IMG/VR virus record: IMGVR_UViG_3300044638_004912
Coordinates: 1 to 21,722 of that record
DNA from: a virus
Reading direction: 5' to 3' (one strand)
Length of the DNA: 21,722 nt
Shown here: piece after piece, positions 1 through 9,400 of the stretch
How positions within the stretch are numbered: the stretch's first letter is position 1
Layout: every line of letters starts with the position of its first letter
Notes under the pieces: generated by a model
What the model was told of the DNA's origin: nothing
The model's database searches: none
Seen by the model: only the letters and a program-made list of their open reading frames with translations
Program-made: the position numbers and the translations under genes

Positions 1-124
1 CATAACTGCAATTGGATTATACAATAATAATAGAGAACTTCTTGCAATTGGTAAATTAAAAAAACCACTTTTTAGAAAAAATAATGTTGAAACTATATTT
101 CAAGTAAGAGTGAGGATGAACTAA
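1..124 (+). CDS. C-terminal end of a phage structural protein (partial, cut by window edge)
   Basis: An open frame enters from the left edge (first full codon at base 2) and ends with TAA at 122-124, leaving about 40 residues. The visible part includes TAIGLYNNNRELLAIGKL and ends in RVRMN. It aligns with the last 39 residues of the next gene (TTIGLYSDKRELVAVAKF, ending VRFDL), with about 15 of 39 positions identical, so the two are adjacent paralogues sharing a C-terminal domain. The stop overlaps the next ATG by one base (TAATG), which implies translational coupling. The function is inferred only from the neighbour: a virion structural protein, perhaps of the baseplate or tail. The family cannot be named from so short a fragment. 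Confidence 0.8.
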   Translation, partial: ITAIGLYNNNRELLAIGKLKKPLFRKNNVETIFQVRVRMN

Positions 125-1872
125 TGTCTTTTCAATTTGGAAATAGTATAAGTCTTGCTTGGAAAAAATTAAAAGCAGGTGAACATACGGTAAGAGAGTT
201 TCAAGCAAACAAACTCTGGCAATTGAGTTCTAATCCAAATGATGTATTTGATTATAGAAAAACAAGACTTGGATTGTATAGAACATTTTTTCCTGAAAAT
301 TACAAATATTTTGGACAAGTTGCTAATTTATCATCATCTTTGTATGAAAGAATTTTTACAACACAAAGTCTAGATCCAAAGGTTCTTTGGTATTATATGG
401 ATCATAGATATTATGCCCCAATAACAACTCAAAAAATTCCGTCTACCGTAACCGATGATAATTTAATTGCAAATCATTATTTGAGTGGTTCTATATTTGT
501 TATACCAAGAGATATGTTCGGTGAGGGTATAAAAAAGAAAAGTGTTGAAATATCAATATATGACACTCTAACATCATCATTAAATTATACAATAACAGAT
601 GATGGTTTTGGTAATTTAATAGATAATTCATTTGATAAATCTAAAATAATAAATCGTGATTATGAATTGATTTATGTTGGATTTAATGATAAATACCGAG
701 AATATGGAACATCAAAAAATTACAAGACCGATTATATCGTTGATGAATCACCGTTTTACAATACATTAAAGATTCAAAATAAAAGATATATCGATTATCA
801 ACCTGGAATAAAAACATCAGATACAGATGAAGATACTGGAACATCTGCATATTTTGATGGCACATATCTTTCTGTGAATGAATTTCAAAGATTCAATTTT
901 CACAGAGGACAAAATTTTGCATTTAGTTTTTGGTTAAAAATTCCAGAAAATCAAACGGATACATCAACCACATACAATAGTTTATTTGATAAAAAAACTA
1001 TTGAAGATGTTCGTTTAAGAACAAACATAGCTGACTCCACTGATATTGGTGATTTAGTTGAAATGGTAACAAATTCAAAAAAATATCCATTTGATATTTA
1101 CCTAAATAATCAGACATCTGCTATAAATAAATCTATAACATTTAAACAAGGTTCGGATTTACTATATTCGGAAGTAACATCATCAACTTTGACTGCAAAC
1201 ACTTGGCACCATGTTGTATGTCAGAAAACAGGAAGTAACTATCAAATATGGGTTGATGGTGTATTAGAAAATACACAAAATAAAATAATTACAACTAATG
1301 TTGATAACAACCATAAGTTTCATATTGCAGGGAACGGAACAACATCGAGTAAGTTTACTGGTAATTTGGATGAAATAAGGGTATATCGAAAGGCACTAAC
1401 TTCAACAGAAATTTCAAACTTATATGATAATAGTTTTGAAAAAGGTTATGCATATCAAACTGCAAGAATAGGTAATGTATTTTACGGTCACGGAATAATT
1501 TGTGTTTCCGATCCAAGACCAAAATATAAAAATACATTTTTGGGAAAAACTGGTAATTACGATTACAATGATAATGAAAATGGATTTTTATTAAAATATA
1601 GAAGCACTGTTACATATTGGGAACATGAAGTTATATGCAAACTTCGTAAAAATGAATTTAATTTTACACAAAACCCAAGTTTGTATACAAATCCAGAAAT
1701 GGGTTCTATGCTAACTGATACATATGCTACTAATCCAAACTTTAATCCATATGTAACAACGATTGGTTTGTATAGTGATAAAAGAGAATTAGTTGCAGTT
1801 GCTAAGTTTGCCAATCCAGTTGAAAAAAGAGATGATGTGGATATGAATTTTATTGTAAGGTTTGATTTGTAA
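124..1872 (+). CDS. Phage structural protein with internal LamG/concanavalin A-like domain
   Basis: A 582-residue protein. Residues 1-235 and 440-582 look like one structural protein, with no signal peptide or membrane segment. Between them, at about 238-437, sits a LamG (concanavalin A-like) beta-sandwich. It shows AYFDGTYLSV, then FAFSFWLKIP, then TANTWHHVVC with YQIWVDGVLEN, and ends in LDEIRVYRKALTSTEI, the usual order for the LamG_3 type. Such domains commonly bind carbohydrate on phage fibres. The C-terminal 39 residues are homologous to the end of the gene just upstream. The start is the ATG overlapping the upstream stop, with GAGG about 9 bases before it. The stop overlaps the next ATG by one base. 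A baseplate or tail component with a host-surface-binding insert is likely; the exact position in the virion is unknown. Confidence 0.75.
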   Translation: MSFQFGNSISLAWKKLKAGEHTVREFQANKLWQLSSNPNDVFDYRKTRLGLYRTFFPENYKYFGQVANLSSSLYERIFTTQSLDPKVLWYYMDHRYYAPITTQKIPSTVTDDNLIANHYLSGSIFVIPRDMFGEGIKKKSVEISIYDTLTSSLNYTITDDGFGNLIDNSFDKSKIINRDYELIYVGFNDKYREYGTSKNYKTDYIVDESPFYNTLKIQNKRYIDYQPGIKTSDTDEDTGTSAYFDGTYLSVNEFQRFNFHRGQNFAFSFWLKIPENQTDTSTTYNSLFDKKTIEDVRLRTNIADSTDIGDLVEMVTNSKKYPFDIYLNNQTSAINKSITFKQGSDLLYSEVTSSTLTANTWHHVVCQKTGSNYQIWVDGVLENTQNKIITTNVDNNHKFHIAGNGTTSSKFTGNLDEIRVYRKALTSTEISNLYDNSFEKGYAYQTARIGNVFYGHGIICVSDPRPKYKNTFLGKTGNYDYNDNENGFLLKYRSTVTYWEHEVICKLRKNEFNFTQNPSLYTNPEMGSMLTDTYATNPNFNPYVTTIGLYSDKRELVAVAKFANPVEKRDDVDMNFIVRFDL

Positions 1873-2279
1873 TGCGTAGAAATCAAGTTGCAATTAAACA
1901 CGGGTTCCGTAGTGGTTTGGAAGATAATGTAAATGATATGTTGAAAGAACAAAACAAATCATTCAGTTACGAAAGTGAAAAAATATCCTACATACAACCG
2001 GAAACTAAACATAATTACACTCCAGATTTTGTTCTAAACAAAATAGTTGGCGGTAAAATGTATGTTGAAACAAAGGGTAGATGGGTAAAGACAGACCGAT
2101 TAAAATTTGATTTGATATTTGAACAATATCCTGGTATAGACATTCGTTTTGTATTTCAAAATCCTAATGCTAAACTATACAAGGGTAGTAAAACGACCTA
2201 TGCTCAATACTGTGATAAAAAAGGGTGGCGTTGGGCAAAGAAAGAAATACCAGAGGAATGGTTAAAAGAGTGCTTGTAA
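1872..2279 (+). CDS. T7 endonuclease I-like Holliday junction resolvase
   Basis: A 135-residue protein that resembles phage T7 endonuclease I (gene 3 product, 149 residues) along its length. Shared blocks are FRSGLED, YTPDF, VETKG, DIRFVFQN (T7: DIRIVFSS), KLYKGSKTTYAQYC (T7: KLYKGSPTSYGEFC) and IPEEWLKE near the end. The PD-(D/E)XK-type catalytic set is intact: E17, D52, E66 and K68 correspond to T7 E20, D55, E65 and K67. The enzyme would cut four-way junctions and branched DNA during recombination and before packaging, acting as a dimer in the cytoplasm. The start overlaps the upstream stop (TAATG). It precedes a primase and a gp46/47-like gene, which fits a DNA-processing role. T4-like phages normally use the unrelated endonuclease VII (gp49) for this step. 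Confidence 0.93.
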   Translation: MRRNQVAIKHGFRSGLEDNVNDMLKEQNKSFSYESEKISYIQPETKHNYTPDFVLNKIVGGKMYVETKGRWVKTDRLKFDLIFEQYPGIDIRFVFQNPNAKLYKGSKTTYAQYCDKKGWRWAKKEIPEEWLKECL

Positions 2280-2304
2280 TTGTAACAGATTTTTCTTATA
2301 TTTG
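2273..2304 (+). promoter_or_regulatory. Putative Bacteroidota-type promoter before the primase gene
   Basis: CTTG at 2273-2276 (three of four matches to the -33 box TTTG), a 20-base spacer, then TATATTTG at 2297-2304, a full match to the Bacteroidota -7 box TAnnTTTG. Transcription would begin near 2310, about 25 bases before the primase ATG at 2336. A second copy with identical spacing and the same following TTA occurs at 16651-16682. The -7 box alone is expected by chance a few times in this AT-rich window; one also lies inside the coding region near 492. Confidence 0.45.
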
Positions 2305-2310
2305 TTACAA
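2280..2310. repeat. Perfect 8-bp inverted repeat overlapping the promoter
   Basis: The arms TTGTAACA (2280-2287) and TGTTACAA (2303-2310) are exact reverse complements separated by 15 bases. The right arm overlaps the end of the putative -7 box, so the site could be an operator. Alternatively the RNA hairpin could weakly terminate the endonuclease transcript, but no clear U-run follows and the stem is AT-rich. Confidence 0.4.
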
Positions 2311-2335
2311 GTATTATTTTCCGTAAAGTGTGGTT

Positions 2336-3289
2336 ATGATAAACTACGATTTATTATCTCTTGTTGAGAAAGTTCTCGGTAAAGGTAGAAAAACGTCTGG
2401 CAACAATTATTCGTTTTTCTCACCATTCATCAGTCATTACAAACCAAAACTTGAAATAGATTTGACCGTAAACAATAACGGTGAGAATCCATGGCATTGT
2501 TGGGTTAGTAATGCTAAAGGTAGAAGCATAGTTTCCCTTTTCAAAAAAGTAAAAGCCGGTAAACAATACCTTGATGACCTAAACAAAATTCTAAAAACAA
2601 AAAACCTATACATCAAAAATAAAACCGAAACAAAAGAAGAATTGGTTTTACCGAAAGAATTTATTAAATTATATGAGTTTCCAAAGATAAAAGATATTCA
2701 AGTAAAGATGCAAATGAAACAAGCATTGGGTTATTTGAAATCAAGAGGAATTGGTAGAACGGATATATTGCGTTATGGGATTGGTTACTGTCCTAATGGT
2801 AATTATTCCGGTAGGATAATAGTCCCATCTTACGATGAAAACTTTAACCTAAACTTTTTTGTCTCTCGTTCTATCTTTGAAGAAGATATGTTGAAATATA
2901 AAAATCCAAAATGGAGTAAAGATGTTATTGGGTTTGATTGTTTTATCGATTGGGATGAACCAGTTACACTTGTTGAAGGTGTATTCGATGCAATTACTGC
3001 ACGATATAATACCGTTCCACTATTCGGCAAAATCATTCAACCAAAACTTCGAGAAAGAATTTTGTTGCGTAAACCACCAAAAGTAATTGTTGCACTCGAT
3101 AACGATGCTTATTCGGATGCTCTAAAAATATCTTCGTCACTTATTTCAGAAGGTATAAATGTTTCAATAGTTCAAATGAAAAGTAAAGATATAAATGAAA
3201 TGGGTTTTAGAGATTTTTCAAGTTTGAAATCTGTTACACCACCAACAGACAGTTATGACATAATTAAACAGAGGATATTATATGCTTAA
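2336..3289 (+). CDS. DnaG/T4 gp61-like DNA primase (Toprim)
   Basis: Makes RNA primers for lagging-strand synthesis, presumably with a phage helicase not in this window. Numbering from ATG 2336 (317 residues; T4 gp61 has 342), the Toprim core is clear: VTLVEGVFDAI with E214, VIVALDND with D255 and D257, and KSKDINEMG at about 282-290, matching T4 gp61 KSKDVNDMI. The N-terminal part (SFFSPFISHYKPK, then WHCWVSNAKGRSIVSLF) follows the layout of a primase zinc-binding domain, but the usual Cys/His ligands are mostly replaced. A GTG at 2330 would add two residues; the ATG is preferred. The last eight bases overlap the next gene, and a putative promoter and palindrome lie just upstream. Confidence 0.85.
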   Translation: MINYDLLSLVEKVLGKGRKTSGNNYSFFSPFISHYKPKLEIDLTVNNNGENPWHCWVSNAKGRSIVSLFKKVKAGKQYLDDLNKILKTKNLYIKNKTETKEELVLPKEFIKLYEFPKIKDIQVKMQMKQALGYLKSRGIGRTDILRYGIGYCPNGNYSGRIIVPSYDENFNLNFFVSRSIFEEDMLKYKNPKWSKDVIGFDCFIDWDEPVTLVEGVFDAITARYNTVPLFGKIIQPKLRERILLRKPPKVIVALDNDAYSDALKISSSLISEGINVSIVQMKSKDINEMGFRDFSSLKSVTPPTDSYDIIKQRILYA

Positions 3290-6200
3290 AGAAACATTAT
3301 GGACAGGCGGACTTTCCCGTGTTGATACCATATTACATATTGCTGATGTTCACATTCGTAATCTAAAAAGACACGAAGAATATCGTAGTGTATTCAAAAA
3401 ATTATATGATATTTGTAAAAGTAAAGTAGAAGAAAACAAAAATACTATCATATATCTTGCTGGTGATATTGTCCATGCAAAAACAGATATGACACCTGAA
3501 CTTGTTAATATGGTTACAGAATTTCTTGATACTCTTTCAAGAATTGCACCAACAATTTTGATTGCTGGTAATCACGATTGTAACTTAAACAATATGAGTA
3601 GAATGGATGCTCTTTCACCCATCGTTTCAATGATCAATGGTGAAATGAATGAATTGTTTTATCTAAAACAAAGTGGTGTGTATTCATTGGAAAATGTTGA
3701 TTTTGTTCTTAACTCTGTTTACGAAAATCCAAAAGACTTTATTTTAGCAGATGATGTTAAAAGTGATAGGACAAAAATAGTATTGTATCACGGACCTGTT
3801 GATAGAGCATCAACCGATACTGGTGTTCTTATGAAACATAATGATGTTAAGATTGAAATGTTCGATGGATTCGACTATGGAATGTTTGGCGATATTCACA
3901 AGTTCCAATACCTTGATGTTGATGGAAAGTTTGCATATGCCGGTTCACTCATACAACAAAACTATGGTGAAGGATTAGTTCATGGTATAATTGAATGGGA
4001 TATTAAAAATAAGAAATCAAAGTTTATTGAAATTGAAAATGATTGGTCTTATCATACGATTGATGTTGAAAACGGTAAGATTAAAAAATTGCCAACAAAA
4101 TGGACAAAGTATAATTCAATTCGTTTGCGTATAACAAACACACCACATTCAGAAGTCAATCAAATAATGACTGAATTAAAGTCATTGACAAATGTTATCG
4201 ATATTAGAACACAACATCTTGTTGGTTCAAGTAATGGTAATGTTCAAACAAAAGTAAATCCTATTGGTAAAATTCGTGATGTGGAATATCAAAACAAATT
4301 GATTACGGATTATGTAAATGATAAGTTTGGGGTAACAGATGACATACTTGAAAAGATTAGAGGTATCAACAGAAATGTAAATACAAAATTATCCGAAAGT
4401 GATGTTGTTCGTAATCTTGTATGGAAACCAATTTCATTTGAATTTGAAAATATGTTTTCATATGGAAAGGGTAACAGAATACAATTCGATGGAATGAATG
4501 GGGTGTATGGATTGTTTGCACCAAATGCAAGTGGCAAATCTTCCGTTCTTGATGCAATTATGTTTTGTCTATTTGATAAATGTTCAAGAACATTTAAGGC
4601 GGCACAAGTTCTGAACAATAAGAAGGATAACTTTCAATGTAAACTACATTTTATGATTGGTGAAAAAAACTTTTACATAAAGAGAGTTGCTACAAAAGAG
4701 AAGAAAGGTAATGTGAAAGTTAATGTAGATTTTTGGTATGAAGAAAATGGTGATTTGGTGTCACTAAACGGTGAAGACCGTGATGGAACTAATTACGCCA
4801 TACGGAAGTATATTGGAACCTATGACGATTTTGTTCTAACTGCAATGTCATTACAAGGTAATAATACAAACTTTGTAGACAAGGCACAAAAGGATAGAAA
4901 GGATTTGTTGGCACAATTCTTTGACTTAAATCTATTCGAGGAACTAAATAGTATCGCTACTGATGAAGTCAAAGGATTACAGGCACTGGTAAAAGAATTT
5001 AAGAAACATGATTACTCAACCAAGTTGTCCGATGCTATTGGCATTCATAAGGCAAATACAATACTTTTAGAAGAAACAACTGACCAGAAGGACTATATTG
5101 AGAAAAAAATTGAAAAATTAACGGTTTTGATTTCCGAATTAAATAAAAAACTAATTCCCATTGCAGACAATTTTTCTTCCAAATCTGTCCAATCATTATT
5201 AGATAAGAGATATTTATTAGATAGAAAAGGTAATGATTTAATAAATGAAATAAAGTCATTAGAAGATGAATTGGGTGATGCAAAAACATCACATGAAAAG
5301 TATATTGGTTTATCAAAAGAGTTTGATAAAGAAACTCTTATGAAAAAGAAAGAAAGGATTGACATTGTTCGTAACCGAATAACAGAACTTGAAGCTGATT
5401 TGCGTAGTGTAAAGTTAAAAGTCCAACATTGTCAAGATAAAATTGATAATTTGAAAGATCATGAGTATGATCCAAACTGTGAGTTTTGTGTAAATAATGT
5501 TTTTGTTAAGGATGCAGAAAGGGCAAAATCACAGATTTGGGGATTTGAACAAGACAGAGATGAATTGAATTTTGAATTAAATGATTTGAATGATGAATTT
5601 ACAAAAAATTCATCGGTTTATTCTGAATTGGAAAAATTACATTCTCTCGAAAATAGTGCTTTCAAATATGAGAAACAGATATATTCGGTAGAAAAACAGA
5701 TATTTTCTGCAAAAGAAGAACAGAAAAAGATACAAGATGAAATCGGTAACATAGATATTCAGATTGAAAAGTATAAAGAAAATGAAGATGCTATCAATCA
5801 GAACAATAAAATTCAATCAGAAATTGATGAATTGGAAAACGAAAAGAATAGTATATCAAAAGTTGAATTGAAAAGAATCGATGAAAACATTTTAGAATAC
5901 AATGGAAATGTAAAGGTTAGTGAGAAAGTAATAGACGAATGTGAAGTATCTATACAAAAGTTGAAAGACCTTGAAAAAGAATATGAAGCATATGATTATT
6001 ACCTGAAGGCAGTAAACAGAAACGGTGTTCCGTATGAATTGATAAGTAATGCTTTGCCAAGTATTCAAGAAGAAACAAACAATATATTGGCAAATGTTGT
6101 TGATTTTCAAGTTCTATTTGATACGGATGGAAAAAGTATTAACACATACATAGTATACGATGATGACCGTTTTTGGAATTTGGAATTGTCAAGTGGAATG

Positions 6201-6461
6201 GAAAAATTTATTTCTTCACTTGCAATCAGAACAGCATTGATACAAGTTTCGTCTTTACCAAGACCAAACTTTATTGCGATAGACGAGGGGTTGGGTGTTC
6301 TTGATCCAACTGTTATGGCAAACTTCTCTCTGTTCATGGAGTATTTGAAAACACAATTTGAATTTGTGATACTTATATCACACATAGATAGTGTTCGTGA
6401 CATGGTTGATAATCATATTGAGATTAAAAAAGAAAATGGTTTTTCTAAAATAGAGACATAG
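3282..6461 (+). CDS. Fused Mre11/SbcD-Rad50/SbcC exonuclease (T4 gp47-gp46 type)
   Basis: A 1059-residue single chain that would process double-strand ends for recombination-dependent replication. Residues 1 to about 375 are an Mre11-type metallophosphoesterase: HIADVH (D22, H24), AGDIVH (D62), AGNHD (96-99), LYHGP (H170) and GDIH (203-206), then a capping domain. Residues from about 381 are a Rad50-type ATPase: Walker A APNASGKS (413-420), Q-loop region MSLQGN (522-527), a long coiled coil (about 560-905) interrupted by a CEFC zinc hook (733-736), signature LELSSGMEKF (967-976), Walker B FIAIDEGLG (D1001, E1002) and His-switch ISHID (H1034). All key residues are present. In T4 these are two proteins (339 and 560 residues). 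AGAGGA lies before the ATG, and the start overlaps the primase stop. Confidence 0.93.
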   Translation: MLKETLWTGGLSRVDTILHIADVHIRNLKRHEEYRSVFKKLYDICKSKVEENKNTIIYLAGDIVHAKTDMTPELVNMVTEFLDTLSRIAPTILIAGNHDCNLNNMSRMDALSPIVSMINGEMNELFYLKQSGVYSLENVDFVLNSVYENPKDFILADDVKSDRTKIVLYHGPVDRASTDTGVLMKHNDVKIEMFDGFDYGMFGDIHKFQYLDVDGKFAYAGSLIQQNYGEGLVHGIIEWDIKNKKSKFIEIENDWSYHTIDVENGKIKKLPTKWTKYNSIRLRITNTPHSEVNQIMTELKSLTNVIDIRTQHLVGSSNGNVQTKVNPIGKIRDVEYQNKLITDYVNDKFGVTDDILEKIRGINRNVNTKLSESDVVRNLVWKPISFEFENMFSYGKGNRIQFDGMNGVYGLFAPNASGKSSVLDAIMFCLFDKCSRTFKAAQVLNNKKDNFQCKLHFMIGEKNFYIKRVATKEKKGNVKVNVDFWYEENGDLVSLNGEDRDGTNYAIRKYIGTYDDFVLTAMSLQGNNTNFVDKAQKDRKDLLAQFFDLNLFEELNSIATDEVKGLQALVKEFKKHDYSTKLSDAIGIHKANTILLEETTDQKDYIEKKIEKLTVLISELNKKLIPIADNFSSKSVQSLLDKRYLLDRKGNDLINEIKSLEDELGDAKTSHEKYIGLSKEFDKETLMKKKERIDIVRNRITELEADLRSVKLKVQHCQDKIDNLKDHEYDPNCEFCVNNVFVKDAERAKSQIWGFEQDRDELNFELNDLNDEFTKNSSVYSELEKLHSLENSAFKYEKQIYSVEKQIFSAKEEQKKIQDEIGNIDIQIEKYKENEDAINQNNKIQSEIDELENEKNSISKVELKRIDENILEYNGNVKVSEKVIDECEVSIQKLKDLEKEYEAYDYYLKAVNRNGVPYELISNALPSIQEETNNILANVVDFQVLFDTDGKSINTYIVYDDDRFWNLELSSGMEKFISSLAIRTALIQVSSLPRPNFIAIDEGLGVLDPTVMANFSLFMEYLKTQFEFVILISHIDSVRDMVDNHIEIKKENGFSKIET

Positions 6462-6462
6462 A

Positions 6463-9400
6463 ATGATAGAAAAGAAAAGACTTAAAAGAAATTATGTAGA
6501 TGTTCAAACTAATATTGATGATATTAATAATTTATCAGAAGACATTTTGAACATAACATCATTACCAGAGGTATTTACTGCTGGTAAAAATTTGTTTAAG
6601 TTTTCTCCAAATTTTGATGTTGTTGATATTGGTAGTCCAATATACATAGAAATATTGGATTCTGGTGGAGAGCCCATATTTCACGAAGTTTTAGAATTTC
6701 AAGAAAGAGATAATTCTATAAATATTGCCGTTTATGTATACGAAACAACAAAACCAGGTGATTGTATATTGACTATCTTATCAACCATATTGGTTGATAG
6801 AGATGGAAACCCTTTAAATACGGAAGAAGTTTTTGAAAAAAATTACAAATATACTCACACTTTAAAAGTAAATACCAGAAAGAAAAACGAATCGGAAATA
6901 ATATATTTACATTATCCACAAGTTTCTATTCAAGAAAAAAGATATTCTATTCTTGAAGAAAAATTAGATCCAGAAAAACAAAAAACTGTAAGCGGTTCTG
7001 CTGATTATTTTATTTCTGATGAAAATGTTCCTATATTAAGAGCAAGAGAAAATTTATTTAAAAAAGATTATGAAAATGCAACAATATGGTTTCCATATAT
7101 TTCAAATGAAATAATACCACAATTAACAACCTCTAGTTTTTCATATACATCAAGTGTTCAAAAAGTATTGACACCATATCAATTGTATTTGGAAAGCCCA
7201 TTATATGCATCGAGTTCAAGAAATATTAGCGATGAAATACTGTCATCAATAAACCAACCGTATTATATTACATATAACAGAGTATCAACGGAAAGAAATT
7301 CAACAAAAAATATAAAATCATTTGCAGTTGTTGATATTTACAATTTAGATCCTGAAGCTGGTAATGTATCAAGAATAAAAGTTTTTGGTAAAAGTGCAAC
7401 AAAACCAAATTCATCATACGAATTGTTTTATGACGGACAGATTACTGAAAAAAATTATTTAGTAACTGCTTCGAATTATTTTGTAGAAACACCTATCGGT
7501 GTATTTTCCGATGAAGTAAAAGTTTTTGATTTTGATACAAAAATAACTGCATCTATAAATCCATATTCATATTGGAAGACAACATCAATAAAAGGTGCAC
7601 CAAATGCATCTATAACATCGGCAAGTAATTATTTATTAAATCCAATATCAATAAAACCTGATAGTAATTTATCCGATAAACAAGAAATAATACTTGAACA
7701 AAAATCCGAATACTCTGCAAATTTCAATGATAATACTGTTTATAGTCTAGTATTTGATTATTCGGTAGAAGAAAATAGATACGATAACCGAGCACCATTA
7801 TTAAATGTATATGCATCTGGAAGTGCATTTGTAAATAATACTGAATACGGTGCATTTGTTGATGAAATACCACTTACAAATAAAGATGATAGATTTGCAT
7901 TAGATTACTCAGTAAAACTTCCAGTTAATAATGCAGGAACTGGTGTAATACGATTTCTATTAAGAGATGGTGCATCCATTTCTAATATAAGAATTGTAAG
8001 TGAAACTGATTTTGGATTCACTCCAAATATTGCAAGACTATATGTGCCTATAAAAATAGATCATAGAAATGAATTTTTGGATTTCAAAATAGAATATTTT
8101 AATGATTCATTGCAACAGGCAAATATATCATCGGAAATATACAGCGTATTTTTTAATGGTGGGAATGTTTACATATACGGTGATGATGCTTACATAACTG
8201 GTTCACAAGAGGTTGGTGATAATTCTGTAATAAAGTCCGAAGGATATAAGGGATTAGAAGAAGCAAAGAAGAATGTTATTGAAAATAATCCACTAACATA
8301 TTATTTTAGAACAACAACAAGAGGACAACATTCGGCTTATGTAAAATATGATAAAACTCTTTGGACTTGGGGTGATAACACATTTAGAAAACTTGGTCAT
8401 GGTGATGTAATAAATCGTTCAAGTCCAACACAAGTTGGAACTTTAAAAAATTGGGCATCCGCATCTGCCGGTGATTCACATACAATGGCAATAACTACAT
8501 CCGGTAGTTTATGGGGTTGGGGTTTAAACACTTATTATCAAGTTGGTATTAATGTTGGTGGAACAACAGTTACTTCGCCTGTACAAATAGGAACTGAAAC
8601 CAATTGGTATAAAGTTTTTGCGGGAACAAATCACACTATTGGTATTAAAAAGGATGGTACACTTTGGTCTTGGGGTAGAAACCAAAAGGGGCAATTAGGT
8701 TTAGGTGATACCGTAATTAGATCTTCTCCAGTTCAAATTGGAACATTAAATACATGGAAAGATGTTGCTCTTGCACAAAATACAACAGTTGCAATTAAAA
8801 ATGATGGTACACTTTGGTCTTGGGGTGACGGCGATGCAACATCTGGAAGACAAACAGTTGCAGTTCCAACTGTTTTGGAAGAAAGTAGTCCTGTTCAAAT
8901 TGGAAATCTTTCAAATTGGTCAAATGTTGTTGGTAATCAATATCATATAATGGCTACTAATACATTAGGTGAATTGTGGACTTGGGGTGAAGGTGGTAAT
9001 GGTGTATTAGGACAGATTAATAATACAACGGCAAAATCATCACCAGTTCAAATTGGAACATTAAAGACGTGGGTATCTGCTTCTGCTGGAAAATATCATA
9101 GTTTGGCAGTTAAGAATGATGGAACTCTTTGGGCATGGGGATATAATATTCGTGGTGCTCTCGGTCAAGATGATACAGTTAGTCGTTCATCACCAGTGCA
9201 AGTTGGAACGGGTTCAAATTGGTTGTATACACACGGTGGACAAGATTTTACATTTGCAATAGATAAAACTGGAAGTTTTTATGCATGGGGTGACAATGAT
9301 GTTGGGCAACTTGGTTTAAATAATACAACAATATATTCAGCATCAGTAAGAATATCAACATCTTCCGTTAGACCAATTTCTAAATCTCTTTTTGGTTGGT

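Noticed and set aside
2330-2335. GTG at 2330 as the primase start
   Set aside because: ATG two codons later leaves the conserved protein intact and is the more usual start; neither has a strong Shine-Dalgarno site.
2280-2335. tRNA or other structured RNA in the gap before the primase
   Set aside because: The gap is about 56 bases, too short for a tRNA, and shows only the 8-base palindrome and promoter-like boxes.
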